Part shown: in pieces, positions 1-9,083 of the stretch
Layout of the letters: every line of letters starts with the position of its first letter
How positions within the stretch are numbered: the first letter of the stretch is position 1
Origin: a virus
Direction: 5' to 3' (one strand)
DNA length: 24,029 bases
IMG/VR virus record: IMGVR_UViG_3300033145_000543
Span: 1 to 24,029 of that record
Notes under the pieces: generated by a model
The model's database searches: none
The model's input: only the letters and a program-made list of their open reading frames with translations
Told to the model about the DNA's origin: nothing
Program-made: the position numbers and the translations under genes

Positions 1-507
1 TGGTCCGGCTTCAGCTATAATTCCGGCAGTTCTTTTAAGAGATGGGTTTTCCATGAACGTGCCTTCATAGATGTCTTTATCCCGCTTAAAAGCCCCTTCC
101 TTCTGAGCATCATTCCAATAATCCGATGCCTCGTCGCCAAGCTCGGCCAATGTTTCAGAGCCCACCGCTTCCCCTAGCCAACGGGTAGCGGACCCAACAC
201 CGCTAGCCATCCCCTCAACACCACGCATTATGCCTTTTCCTATGGTAGCACCGTACCCTTGTTCTTTTTCAACTGGCGGGGGTTCTTCAGCCGGCTCAGA
301 GCGCCATTGCTCCCTACGGGTGGGGGCGTAATCCCACTTGTCCTGCTCTTCTTCAGGCTCGCCATTAAACGAATCGAACAGAGGCGACACATCCTCAGGC
401 TCATCTTCATAGAATGAGTCAAACAAAGACGTCATGTCGTCTTCCGGCTCGTCTTCGTAGAAAGAATCAAATAGCGCTGTCATGTTATCGTAGTAATAGT
501 AAGGCAT
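1..507 (-). CDS. Large internal virion-type protein, N-terminal part only (runs off left end)
   Basis: An open frame starts at an ATG at 507, immediately after the TAG of the upstream gene, and stays open to base 1, giving 169 codons of a longer protein. A GGTGG at the end of the upstream gene can act as ribosome site. The N-terminus is tyrosine-rich (MPYYYYDN), followed by three acidic 16-residue repeats with core LFDSFYEDEPE, then a proline- and glutamate-rich linker. From about residue 95 it becomes glycine/alanine helical (GKGIMRGVEGMASGVGSATRW), like the start of many large podovirus internal or ejected proteins. No enzyme domain is visible in the part present. The position after the nozzle gene and two coiled-coil-type proteins fits a late virion protein delivered with the DNA. 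The family is not recognised, so the role is inferred from position and style. Confidence 0.7.
   Translation of the reverse strand, partial: MPYYYYDNMTALFDSFYEDEPEDDMTSLFDSFYEDEPEDVSPLFDSFNGEPEEEQDKWDYAPTRREQWRSEPAEEPPPVEKEQGYGATIGKGIMRGVEGMASGVGSATRWLGEAVGSETLAELGDEASDYWNDAQKEGAFKRDKDIYEGTFMENPSLKRTAGIIAEAGP
346..483 (-). repeat. Three tandem 48-base repeats encoding LFDSFYEDEPE
   Basis: Residues 9-24, 25-40 and about 41-54 of the left-edge protein are three copies of a 16-residue unit (M-T-x-L-F-D-S-F-Y-E-D-E-P-E-D-x). The first two copies differ at two residues; the third is degenerate (FNGEPEEE). Several codons differ between copies at third positions, so the repeat has been kept at protein level rather than being a recent DNA duplication. 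Confidence 0.8.
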
Positions 508-1818
508 CTAATACCACCCGTAATCAGCGTTTTTCTCAAATCCGTAATCTTTTGGCGTAGGGGCCAACGTACCCCATCCTTGTGCTTTTTCCCACGCACG
601 CCGATCTTCAAGCATTTGCTCTTCTTCTATCTGCCGTATGATTTCTTCGTCTTCCCTGCTCATGGCTGGTTCGTAATTCGGGTCGTCATAATTTTCCGGG
701 GGCAAAGCTTTCTTGCCCCAATCCGAATTCCAAGCGTCTTTTGCAGCGCCAAGACCTCTTTCAGCGGAACCATAGACATCTTGAGCCAACCTCCAAACAT
801 CTCCAAACCCTTTTCCTTCGTAACCTGTATATGGGGTGCGGGATTGAACTTTGGGCGCCATTGGCGATGGTGTTTCATCCCGCGTTTCCTCCATTGGCGC
901 CCTTGGTATTTCATCGGCAGGATCCCACATTTGAGGTCTTTCTGGTGGCACTCCTTCAGGCTTTGGGTTATACCCTAATGTATCACTTATATCGGTAATC
1001 CCTACAAAAGAATTCTGGTCGTTTCCGGTCATCACGCCCTTATGCTCCCACCCGAACCCTTCAACCTTCCTGTCTACTTTGAATTTCCCCGTTTTACCGA
1101 TAGGCTCACGCCTAATCATTGTCCCGTTCGGGTCAATCCAGAACTCAGTGCCTTTTTTGTATTTATCGCCCGGTCTCGCAGGGTCTTCTTCAACTGTTAT
1201 CTTCCCCCACCCGGATTTCGGTCGTTTTCCATATGTCAATTCGGCGTCTTGGGTTTCAGCAGCCGATTGTGGCATACGTTCCCCGTTTGGTGCAACATCA
1301 CGAGGCTGCATAGCGGTTTCGCCGGCAGTCTCGTTAAATATTTTTTGCTCATCCTTAGCGCGTTTGTAGGCATAGCGCATTACGGTTTCCGGCAACATGT
1401 TTTCGCCGTACCCTTTTGGCGGGTTCCCCTGAAACGCATTCCATTCTTTCATTATTTCGATAGTTCTGGCTCGTAGTTCTTTTGCGTTTTCTCTTTGATA
1501 TCTACGTTCCAAGGCCTTGGCCGCTTTCCGTTCCTTCTCAAGCGCCTCATTCTGCTTTTGTTTCAACGCGAGATACCGCAGATACCCCCTATCGTTTTGC
1601 ATCTTCTTCTTCGCTTCCCAAAGCGGAAGGTTATAGGTGGCGCCCTGAGACCTGCGCCACGCATTGTACTTCTCAACCTCGGCCATCGGCATCACAGCCA
1701 TCCCAGACTTCCCAATTCGGCTAATCGGGAGCCGCCCGTCATCGTTCCCAGGCCTTTTTTGGTATTCGCTACTGCTCCACATTCCTTGCATCATATTTGT
1801 TGGTGCTAATGTTGCCAT
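508..1818 (-). CDS. Probable internal virion protein, hypothetical
   Basis: 436 residues, starting at an ATG with an AGGAGA site nine bases upstream. The protein is hydrophilic and has no membrane segment. Residues about 80-125 form a highly charged helical stretch (KQKQNEALEKERKAAKALER) likely to be coiled coil. The middle holds a compact segment around residues 215-290 with KKGTEFWIDPNGTM and KVDRKVEGFGWEHKG, which looks like a small beta domain. The C-terminal third is proline-rich, then acidic helix (REDEEIIRQIEEEQMLEDR). It lies 9 bases after the next gene upstream and abuts the following gene, so all three are translated together. I do not recognise the family. The position beyond the tail nozzle suggests an ejected or internal core protein, but no catalytic motif is seen. 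Confidence 0.65.
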   Translation of the reverse strand: MATLAPTNMMQGMWSSSEYQKRPGNDDGRLPISRIGKSGMAVMPMAEVEKYNAWRRSQGATYNLPLWEAKKKMQNDRGYLRYLALKQKQNEALEKERKAAKALERRYQRENAKELRARTIEIMKEWNAFQGNPPKGYGENMLPETVMRYAYKRAKDEQKIFNETAGETAMQPRDVAPNGERMPQSAAETQDAELTYGKRPKSGWGKITVEEDPARPGDKYKKGTEFWIDPNGTMIRREPIGKTGKFKVDRKVEGFGWEHKGVMTGNDQNSFVGITDISDTLGYNPKPEGVPPERPQMWDPADEIPRAPMEETRDETPSPMAPKVQSRTPYTGYEGKGFGDVWRLAQDVYGSAERGLGAAKDAWNSDWGKKALPPENYDDPNYEPAMSREDEEIIRQIEEEQMLEDRRAWEKAQGWGTLAPTPKDYGFEKNADYGWY

Positions 1819-1827
1819 AACAATCTC

Positions 1828-2583
1828 CTATACAAACACTTTACCGGTATTGTTATCCACTCGGTATCGGGTTCCACCGGGTGAGGTTCTCCATGTGTAC
1901 GAGGGTTGGGGTGAAAGCGCGCCTGTAGAGCTGCCAGGATAACCAGACGTGGTAGTAGCGGACGCCCTTCTGAGAGCCCTCTGTCTCTCAGCACGATCAA
2001 GAGCGGCCTGCTTCACCTTGTAATCATAATCCTGTTTATACTTAGCAGCGGCGGTTTCTTCCTGACGTCTTCGCCATGAGTCCAGAGACTCGAGCTGGCG
2101 GTTTTGCAGGTCAAGGGATTGGTCGTATTCCAACCCTCTTTGACCTAAGTTCCGGCTAAATTGAGACGCCGCTTGCGTCCTGTCTGCTGCACGCCATCCG
2201 GTTTCAGCCGACAGTTGCTCTTCTCTCAGCGCACGATCAAGCTCCTGTTGCGACCACCCGCCGCGCATGGCTTTTTCCTGAAGCTCCCTTCCACGCACAA
2301 GGTCCGCCCACCTTCTTGTAGCGTCTTGCTTTTGGAGCCCGAATTTCTCAGTATCCAAACCAAACGCTCTGGTCGCCTCTGATTTCCTGTTCGCTTCAGC
2401 AGCTCTTGACAGGTCAAAACTTTCTTTCGCCTGCTTCGCCTGCAATCCCGCCGCGTATTTTTGCCTCAGCATGTTGGATATGGTCTGCGGTGAGTTCCCC
2501 ACAGCCCCATACACGCCGCCTAGAGACCGGCTTACGTTTTTTTCGAGTGTCCCAGGGGCCAGCCCCCATCCTGATAATGCCAT
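1828..2583 (-). CDS. Alanine/glutamine-rich helical virion protein, hypothetical
   Basis: 251 residues, ATG start with GGAGGAC ribosome site. The N-terminus (about 1-40) is glycine-rich. Residues about 40-205 are almost entirely helical and rich in A, Q, R, E and L, predicting a long coiled coil or helical bundle. The C-terminal 45 residues are a Ser/Gly/Pro linker ending in a small beta hairpin (GGTRYRVDNNTGKVFV). It follows the nozzle gene by 9 bases. The composition and position resemble the internal core proteins of T7- and P22-like phages, which are ejected ahead of DNA. No sequence family is recognised, so this is inference from context. Confidence 0.65.
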   Translation of the reverse strand: MALSGWGLAPGTLEKNVSRSLGGVYGAVGNSPQTISNMLRQKYAAGLQAKQAKESFDLSRAAEANRKSEATRAFGLDTEKFGLQKQDATRRWADLVRGRELQEKAMRGGWSQQELDRALREEQLSAETGWRAADRTQAASQFSRNLGQRGLEYDQSLDLQNRQLESLDSWRRRQEETAAAKYKQDYDYKVKQAALDRAERQRALRRASATTTSGYPGSSTGALSPQPSYTWRTSPGGTRYRVDNNTGKVFV

Positions 2584-2592
2584 AATGTCCTC

Positions 2593-5500
2593 CTATTCTG
2601 GTCTCTGCGGCATAAAATCTATTGTTATACCGTACAGTTCCATTTCAGCGTTTAATAAATCCGATTCAAATTCAAACGCAAACTCGTCCCCTGTCTGCGA
2701 AACATTAACTGCACCCGCCACATTGCTGTAACCAGGGTTCTCAAGGGATATGTCCCCTGCATCCACCCCGGTGCTTTTCCCGTCAGGAAACACCGTCACA
2801 CCCGCCACAGCGTTGTCGGTAATATCAGCCTTTCCTTTTATTTTAATCCTTCTGAGGGTACTTGAATAATTTATCGGGTTGCTGATTAACCCCTGCATCG
2901 GCATTATCGGGGCGGTTTTAAAGTTGTGGGTTATTTTCGTTCCTGAGTCAGAGGTGCCCGTATTAGCCCTGTAGACATGCCCCAAAAAACCACCCACATA
3001 CGTCAGGTACTCGTTTGACGAACCGATAACGTCCAACCCACAGTTCACCGCAGCATCTCTCTGGTAAATATCGTACCATTCGTCCGTCAGGTACGCATAC
3101 ACAAGCTCCCGGTTCAAAACCGACTGGGTGCCGGACCCCGACACGTTCATGGGGACCGCAAAGTGAACTGTTTTTTCTTCATGGTCAATCCAGGCGTAGG
3201 ACGTGTCCATGTACTCCGGTTCGATATACGGGCTTGAAGCGGTGCTAAAATAATCCGCTATGGGGGTGCTGATATTGAACAGGGTGGACCCATCAGTCAT
3301 GTAAACCCCGTCCGCTGCCATGAACACCACGCCCCGTACCTGAGTATCCCTATTAAATAAGGTGACGCCACTGTCGATTGAAATAAGGGTCTTCGGGGCC
3401 ATTGCGCCCACCCGGTCACTCACAAGGTTAGACATGAACACATCCGGTGTGGCGCCATGCAAAAAGAATATCTTGTAAGGGTTCTTTGTGGATACAATGG
3501 CTGAAGTCCCCAACATCGTAATGGCGTTCACTTCCCCGCCACCAAAAATGGGTAATGTTGTCCCGCTGTAGGGGCCGTTCATGATATGAGCGTAACCCTG
3601 CTGGGAATAATCCACTGTCCCTGCGCCGCCTAATCCCGGCCACCACAACGCGTAATTGTTGTAGCTCACCATGCCAACATATTTTTCAAGCGGGTCAGGT
3701 TTCGCGGCATACGATACTTCCCATACCTCAACTTCCGCGTCGAGAGCGTTTGACCAGCTTAACTGATACCAGTAATACGGAACTTTAAGACCACCAAGAA
3801 CCATCTTGATTTCACGAAATGCGTCCCCGTCCCATTGAATCATGCCATTTTGCGCTAAGGAGTCCGTCCCGTTACTGGTTCCATCAACGAGAGTCCCAAC
3901 AGATACCCATGAGTCGCCATCCCAGTATTTCACCGTAACCACGGTCGCGTTGCTGTTCCCCTTTCCCGCAACCATGTAGATATTAATGCCCTGCGCTCTC
4001 TCGACAAACCCGAAATAGACTTCTGATGTATTTGCTAAAGAGTCCAAAGGCATGACGTTCACATCGGTTCCATCGGTAACCTCTGCGCCGTAATCTGCAT
4101 ATCCAGAACCCTCATCCAACAAAACACTGGATGCCAATACGCTGTAACCGGACCACAGATTGGCTATTTCGCTCATATCGTCAGATACGGTGATTTTATA
4201 AACAGTGAGCCCGGAAGACAGGTCCCCGCTCGGGGTAAATTTATACCAATAAAGGTCGTCGCTCGTTCCCAGTAAAACTCGCGGGGTTTCCCCCAAAGGC
4301 CCCGTATCCCATGTCATGCTGCCCGATTGAGCCAAGGTAGCAGAACTGATAGCGGTTCCGTCCGACAAATTCCCAACCGGGTTCCAGGTTGAAGAGGCCC
4401 CTTTCCAATAATAAACGGACATGGACTCCACCGCAGAGTTCGGGGTGCCGCCAATGTAGAAATGAACACCATCCACGGGTCGCCTGAAGATGTATCTTGT
4501 GGTAAGGTTATTCCTGACCTCTGCGTACCCGTCCGTTACATCAAGGCCCGCTGGTGGGACAGCCACGATACTGGTCAAGGTATCGAACTGCACCGTTTCG
4601 CCTAGCGGGGTTGAATTACACCCTAAATAAAGTCTGATAAATGCCGTGGTCGCGGGAGATATCCCTTGCGCGGAATACTGCACCCATTCCCCTACGGTCG
4701 GTTCGTTATTCTGCGTGGACGCGGTTTCAAGAACTGCGCTTGCACCGTCAAGGAATTGCATAACGTGAGACGGGAACGGCCCCCCGGATGTGGTGGCTAT
4801 TTCCACGTCATCAAATTCAACCGTGTTCAGGAAGTCTGCTGAAGGTGCTTTTGCTCCTAGATATAATCTGATGTACGCACACGCTACAGGGGTGATCACG
4901 TTCTCTGAATATTTCGTCCATGTGGACCCCGTAGGGTTGTTCTCCTGTGTATCAAACGTGGATAGAACACTATGCCCAGAATCCAGCGCCTGCATGACGT
5001 GGGACGGGTTGGTCTGTGGGTATGCCTCTGATGTGGGTGCTATTGTTATGTCGTCGAATTCCACGACCTGCCCTACTGCATCCGAATTACTCGCTAAATA
5101 CGCCCTGATGTAGCTTGTATCTACAGGGGTTGTAAACGTATCATCGTATGATGTCCAGGTATTGGTTGATGGATTATGAGTTGTCGATACAGGGGTTGAT
5201 ATCAACGCATTGCCTGAAGTGTATGCCTCTACAGTAATCCCCGCTAGTGGGTTGCCGGACGTTGGTGATGTCCTAACAAAAGTGACATCATCAAATTCCG
5301 TCTCCCTGCTTGCTACTGCTGAGTATGTAGATAAATAAACCCTTACATATGATGTTGTAGAATCTGTTGTAATGGCTAGGCTGTCTTCATCCCACGTTTG
5401 TGTTTCTGGAGCTATTTTTTCTGATGTTGTGTTTACAACAGAATCTCCTGAATTATATTCCACTATCGCAACTGCGGGTTGTTGTTGTGTAAGAACTGAT

Positions 5501-7416
5501 ACGGTGACATTATCAAAAAATATATCCCCGGCACCACCATCGTCATTGCCTAACGTAATCCTAACATAAGAAGTTGTTGAGAGTATGGTAGCACTTATCG
5601 TACATTTTTCCCATGAGGTTGGATAACCCTTAGTCCCGCCAGATGTACTTAGTAAATTATCGCCAGAATCGTATTGCTTAACATACGCAACCACAGTCAT
5701 GTCTGGAGGGGATGTGCTCTGGTAACAATAAAAAGTGAGCGTTAAATAGGAATCCGGTGAAACGCTAACATCTTGATACATATACTTATACTCGCTACCA
5801 CTAGTAGTGACGAGCTTCATGCAATTCCCTGACACTCCTCCATCCGAAAGTGACGGAACCAGTACGTCATCAGGATCATATTCAGTCCAACCGCTTATAT
5901 CCGAATCAAAAGTTCCGTTGGTAACGCTTCCCGTCCCGGTTCTGTTGCGGTATGCCCAATAATTCAATGTGTATCCCGTGCTACCAAGCACATTGAAACG
6001 CTGATACCCACCTGCCGTATAACTGCTAGTCGATGTATTCGTAACCTCCAAATCTTTAGAACCCCCGTGAGGATCGGTGGTCCCGCTTGCGATAGAACCG
6101 TTGGTTGCCGTCCATCCCGTAGTACCTGATTCAAAGTCACCGTTTGTAATGGAATCTCCTATTTCAGTCGTTCTATATGCCCAAGAAGTCAACGTGTATT
6201 CAACATCCGGCTCAACTGTAATATCTTGGTAGACACCAGCTTTAGAGCTTTTTATAGCAGTAGACGTTACCTCAACATCATTTGAACCGCCATGGGGGGA
6301 GGTTGTTCCCGTAACCGCTGTAGCGTCATTCTCAGCCCACCCAGTGGGGGGGGCGGCGCTCCCTGTCTCAAAGTCGCCATTTGTGAACTCAAAAACCTGG
6401 TTTTCCCGATACGCCCAATAGCTTAGAGTGTAACCCGTGGAAGCATTGACAGCGATATCCTGGTAAATGCCCGCGCTTTCGGAGTTTGCCGCCGTGGGTG
6501 TTACTTCAGCATCTTTTAAACCAGCGTGCGGTGAGGTTGTGCCTGAAATAGATGTTGCGTTGCTGTTCGTCCAGCCAGTCGGGGGTGTCCCGCCGGTTTC
6601 AAAGTCGTCATTCGTAATGGAAGAAGTCACAAGGGAATCCCGCCTGGCCCAATAACTGATGGTGTACTCCACCCCCGGGGCCGCCGCAATGTCCTGATAT
6701 ATTCCCGCAGAGGCACTCCCCGCCACCGTTGAGGTCACTTCTACGTCTTTTGACCCACCTTGGGGGGCTGTGGTTCCCGAGACAGCCGTTGCGTTGCTTT
6801 CAGTCCACCCGGTAGGTGGGTCGTTCCCGGTTTCAAAGTCGTCATTCGTAATGCTAATACTGTCAGGGCTTGCGCCCCCTATAACAATCTTAAACCCGTC
6901 AGGGTACGCGAGGCCACCGGACCATGCCATGGGGGCGGTTAGGTCCCCTGCGGCCACAAAGTCGTCACCTACGCTGTCTGAGAACAAATCCCCAGTTCCT
7001 GCTGACAAAGAAACGCTCAATTCCGTCCCGAATGTTGTTCCTGCAGATGGCGGATCATTGAACGCAAGGTATAGTTTATCGTTTGTTTGAGCAATAAAGC
7101 ACCTGGTCCCGAATGTGGGGTTTATATATTGGTGCAAGGTGTCAATGGCCGCCGAGGATATGGCGGTCGAGTTGTTCTTCTCCATGCCCCTTCTGGGGCC
7201 CCAACCAGCGGGGATGCCGGGGGCGGGCCTACGCATGTTCTGCGCTGATACGATTGCACCCTGCTTTAGGAATATAAACGGCGCCACCCGGTTCAGTTTC
7301 TCGGTAAACCCGATACTCTTTGACATAATCGGGCTGTTATTTGGGAACACTCCCGGTTCCTGGGCAACGGCAGGAATGGCAAACAGCAAAACTAGGAGGA
7401 TTAATTTCTTTATCAT
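2593..7416 (-). CDS. Giant tail nozzle/hub protein with nested carbohydrate-binding-like domains
   Basis: 1607 residues; start ATG overlaps the upstream stop (ATGA) with an AGAGGT site. Residues 1-18 form a Sec-type signal peptide (MIKK, hydrophobic core, AVA then Q19). Residues 31-185 and about 955-1607 look like the two parts of a podovirus nozzle/hub: an N-terminal NMRRPAPGIPAGWGPRRG stretch, later beta-propeller-like strands with STKNPYKIFFLHG, RGVVFMAADGVYMTDGS and AYLTDEWYDI. Between them, residues about 188-953 are a domain array of CBM4/9-like jelly-roll character: four opening halves (TNGDFETG...PPTGW...YTLSYWAYR), one complete domain, then four closing halves (VEYNSG...YVRVYL...EFDDV). 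The family's role is closing the tail and holding DNA; the inserted domains would contact host surface sugars. Nozzle assignment rests on motif style and gene order after the adaptors. Confidence 0.72.
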   Translation of the reverse strand: MIKKLILLVLLFAIPAVAQEPGVFPNNSPIMSKSIGFTEKLNRVAPFIFLKQGAIVSAQNMRRPAPGIPAGWGPRRGMEKNNSTAISSAAIDTLHQYINPTFGTRCFIAQTNDKLYLAFNDPPSAGTTFGTELSVSLSAGTGDLFSDSVGDDFVAAGDLTAPMAWSGGLAYPDGFKIVIGGASPDSISITNDDFETGNDPPTGWTESNATAVSGTTAPQGGSKDVEVTSTVAGSASAGIYQDIAAAPGVEYTISYWARRDSLVTSSITNDDFETGGTPPTGWTNSNATSISGTTSPHAGLKDAEVTPTAANSESAGIYQDIAVNASTGYTLSYWAYRENQVFEFTNGDFETGSAAPPTGWAENDATAVTGTTSPHGGSNDVEVTSTAIKSSKAGVYQDITVEPDVEYTLTSWAYRTTEIGDSITNGDFESGTTGWTATNGSIASGTTDPHGGSKDLEVTNTSTSSYTAGGYQRFNVLGSTGYTLNYWAYRNRTGTGSVTNGTFDSDISGWTEYDPDDVLVPSLSDGGVSGNCMKLVTTSGSEYKYMYQDVSVSPDSYLTLTFYCYQSTSPPDMTVVAYVKQYDSGDNLLSTSGGTKGYPTSWEKCTISATILSTTSYVRITLGNDDGGAGDIFFDNVTVSVLTQQQPAVAIVEYNSGDSVVNTTSEKIAPETQTWDEDSLAITTDSTTSYVRVYLSTYSAVASRETEFDDVTFVRTSPTSGNPLAGITVEAYTSGNALISTPVSTTHNPSTNTWTSYDDTFTTPVDTSYIRAYLASNSDAVGQVVEFDDITIAPTSEAYPQTNPSHVMQALDSGHSVLSTFDTQENNPTGSTWTKYSENVITPVACAYIRLYLGAKAPSADFLNTVEFDDVEIATTSGGPFPSHVMQFLDGASAVLETASTQNNEPTVGEWVQYSAQGISPATTAFIRLYLGCNSTPLGETVQFDTLTSIVAVPPAGLDVTDGYAEVRNNLTTRYIFRRPVDGVHFYIGGTPNSAVESMSVYYWKGASSTWNPVGNLSDGTAISSATLAQSGSMTWDTGPLGETPRVLLGTSDDLYWYKFTPSGDLSSGLTVYKITVSDDMSEIANLWSGYSVLASSVLLDEGSGYADYGAEVTDGTDVNVMPLDSLANTSEVYFGFVERAQGINIYMVAGKGNSNATVVTVKYWDGDSWVSVGTLVDGTSNGTDSLAQNGMIQWDGDAFREIKMVLGGLKVPYYWYQLSWSNALDAEVEVWEVSYAAKPDPLEKYVGMVSYNNYALWWPGLGGAGTVDYSQQGYAHIMNGPYSGTTLPIFGGGEVNAITMLGTSAIVSTKNPYKIFFLHGATPDVFMSNLVSDRVGAMAPKTLISIDSGVTLFNRDTQVRGVVFMAADGVYMTDGSTLFNISTPIADYFSTASSPYIEPEYMDTSYAWIDHEEKTVHFAVPMNVSGSGTQSVLNRELVYAYLTDEWYDIYQRDAAVNCGLDVIGSSNEYLTYVGGFLGHVYRANTGTSDSGTKITHNFKTAPIMPMQGLISNPINYSSTLRRIKIKGKADITDNAVAGVTVFPDGKSTGVDAGDISLENPGYSNVAGAVNVSQTGDEFAFEFESDLLNAEMELYGITIDFMPQRPE
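4558..6855 (-). repeat. Nested (Russian-doll) half-domain repeats in the nozzle gene
   Basis: Residues about 188-263, 265-340, 343-418 and 421-493 are four opening halves, 496-642 is one complete domain, and 645-716, 718-795, 797-876 and 877-953 are four closing halves. Opening halves share [ND]GDFE[ST]G, GW, GTT.P..G, Q.I and YTL.YWAYR. Closing halves share W..Y, YIR.YL and [EQ]FD. The two outermost closing halves share PSHVMQ and RLYLG with each other, and the two outermost opening halves share TNDDFETG and PPTGWT, which fits successive self-insertion. Confidence 0.75.
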
Positions 7417-8096
7417 TTCGGTACCTCTGGCGGCACATTGTAAAGCTCTTGTTTCAGAGCATTGAGCCCTAACAGGTACATTTGATATAATTTGTCAGAC
7501 TCGGAATATCGGTGCTCTTTCTTGTAAGCCAGGCTCGCAGCATAAAAATATATGAGGTTCTTATATTCAGGTGGAAGTTCAGCAATCCTTAATGCCAATG
7601 TTGCTCCTGCAGGTTGAGTTGCAAAATAAATTTTAACTGATTGACCGTTCTCGCTGGATGATGGGAGCGGCAGCACCCCGATTTTATCCGCAATATGGAA
7701 ATAATATTTCGGTGGCCCTGCGGTCATAAATGGTAAATCGGCCACTTGGTTAGGGTAAACACGCTTCATGCCGATATATTCATTGTCGGGGCTTATATAG
7801 ATACACCCCCAAACCTTCACGATATCCGTCACTCCTGCCGCCCCATCAGTCACAAGGTCCGTGTATTCAAGTTGCCCTGTTGCCAGAAGAAACGTGTCGG
7901 CGGATTGCAGGACAAGGCCTTTTGCGGCAATGTCGGAAATTCCCTGGTCCAGCCAGTTCTGAATTTGTGCATCACTCCAAAAGCTCGCTACAGGCTCATT
8001 TATTAAGCTCCTGACTTCCGTTACAGAATCGTCCGGCTCAGCCCCAAAACACATAAGTGGGTAAAGCGCCATTAGTACAACAAGAAAAAATTTCAT
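7413..8096 (-). CDS. Adaptor-fold head-to-tail connector protein with N-terminal signal peptide
   Basis: 227 residues, ATG with AGAGGGT ribosome site. Residues 1-19 look like a Sec signal peptide (MKFF, then a hydrophobic core, ending CFGA before E20); the Cys lacks a good lipobox. The mature part has the pattern of phage adaptor proteins: an N-terminal helix pair (EVRSLINEPVASFWSDAQIQ, then NWLDQGISDI), a central beta region with YPNQVADLP, and C-terminal helices (PPEYKNLIYFYAASLAYKK) ending in a long helix. This layout is shared with the gene at 8184-9071, so the two are probably paralogues. It overlaps the nozzle gene by four bases, as expected for an adaptor bound to the nozzle. Adaptors of this type bridge portal and nozzle in short-tailed phages. 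The signal peptide is unexpected because adaptors assemble in the cytoplasm. Confidence 0.7.
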   Translation of the reverse strand: MKFFLVVLMALYPLMCFGAEPDDSVTEVRSLINEPVASFWSDAQIQNWLDQGISDIAAKGLVLQSADTFLLATGQLEYTDLVTDGAAGVTDIVKVWGCIYISPDNEYIGMKRVYPNQVADLPFMTAGPPKYYFHIADKIGVLPLPSSSENGQSVKIYFATQPAGATLALRIAELPPEYKNLIYFYAASLAYKKEHRYSESDKLYQMYLLGLNALKQELYNVPPEVPK

Positions 8097-8183
8097 TTTT
8101 TACCCTCTAAAGAGCATTTATGCACCCTCTCTCCCTTCGATTACGGTCATATTTCACACCTACAGAGCCATGTGGCCTTTTCG

Positions 8184-9071
8184 TCACCGGTCGTCGTTGA
8201 CAAACCTTACAGACCCTTGGACTGTCTCTATGGCTGCTTCCAAATCCAGCATGGCTCCTAAAAACAACCCGTGATATCTCTTGGCTTCCAGTTCCATGGG
8301 TTGGTCGTTTTTCGTCTTTCGCTCAAATATCTTCCAGGCGCAGTAGTTCTCCAAAACGCTTTCTTGAAGGTGAACGGGTATCCCAAGCGGTCTGCTTTTC
8401 ACGGTGAACGAACTCCCCGCCGCTTCGTCAGTCGGTGCCGTGGTCACGGTGATATAAGAATAGTCCGTGGCTATAGCGGATATGACGAACGATGTGTTGT
8501 TATTTGTCGTCCCCGTGAAATCCAACGTCTGGCCAACAGAAAAAATACTGAACCCCTTGGCACTGTCCGAAATCCTACTTCCGCTCTCAGCAAACGATAT
8601 GGTAGAAGCGGTATAAGTTTCCATATCCGTTGGCTTTCTGTGGTAGTGGGCCACAAGGGTCTCAGCGCTGGTCGGATATCCTTGGTAGTACAACCTGGCC
8701 CCCCTTACAGCTGCAGCAACTACCCGGTTGGTGTCGTCCAAATTCGGGTATATTCTGAGCAATTCAGTAAAGGACTCATAAAGTTCAATCTCGATATCAT
8801 TTGTCTCGCTCGAAAGAAAGAACAGGTTTCGCCCGTAATCGGACGGCATACTGATATAAGGGTTTGCGACACTCGTTTCTAAACTACTATTCGTGGAAAG
8901 CTCTGGTAGTGGAGAAGAAATAACCTGAGTTTGATCAGGGTACACGACAAGCAACCCGCCGGCGATCTGTCTAACCCCTTGATTAAGGTATTCAAGGATG
9001 CGTGTAGATGTAAACGTTGTGTCCTGAACTATTTCTTTGACACCTTTAATTGATGTTACCTGTTTTGCCAT
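8184..9071 (-). CDS. Adaptor-fold head-to-tail connector protein (no signal peptide)
   Basis: 295 residues from the ATG at 9071 (MAKQVTS), chosen because GAGG lies six bases upstream; a GTG at 9083 would add four residues but has no good site. Residues about 5-45 (IKGVKEIVQDTTFTSTRILE, then YLNQGVRQIAGG) match the opening helices of phage adaptor proteins. The middle has beta strands, with a block around residues 160-215 (GTTNNNTSFVISA and YITVTTAP) that looks like an inserted small beta domain. The C-terminus returns to helix (VLENYCAWKIFERKTKND, then FLGAMLDLEAAIE). Same fold plan as 7413-8096, suggesting duplication with division of labour between a portal-side and nozzle-side ring. An 87-base gap separates it from the next gene. 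Confidence 0.65.
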   Translation of the reverse strand: MAKQVTSIKGVKEIVQDTTFTSTRILEYLNQGVRQIAGGLLVVYPDQTQVISSPLPELSTNSSLETSVANPYISMPSDYGRNLFFLSSETNDIEIELYESFTELLRIYPNLDDTNRVVAAAVRGARLYYQGYPTSAETLVAHYHRKPTDMETYTASTISFAESGSRISDSAKGFSIFSVGQTLDFTGTTNNNTSFVISAIATDYSYITVTTAPTDEAAGSSFTVKSRPLGIPVHLQESVLENYCAWKIFERKTKNDQPMELEAKRYHGLFLGAMLDLEAAIETVQGSVRFVNDDR

Positions 9072-9083
9072 AGGGTTCCTCAC

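Noticed and set aside
5000-6900. Diversity-generating retroelement variable region in the nozzle repeats
   Set aside because: No reverse transcriptase or template repeat in the window, and differences are not limited to adenine positions.
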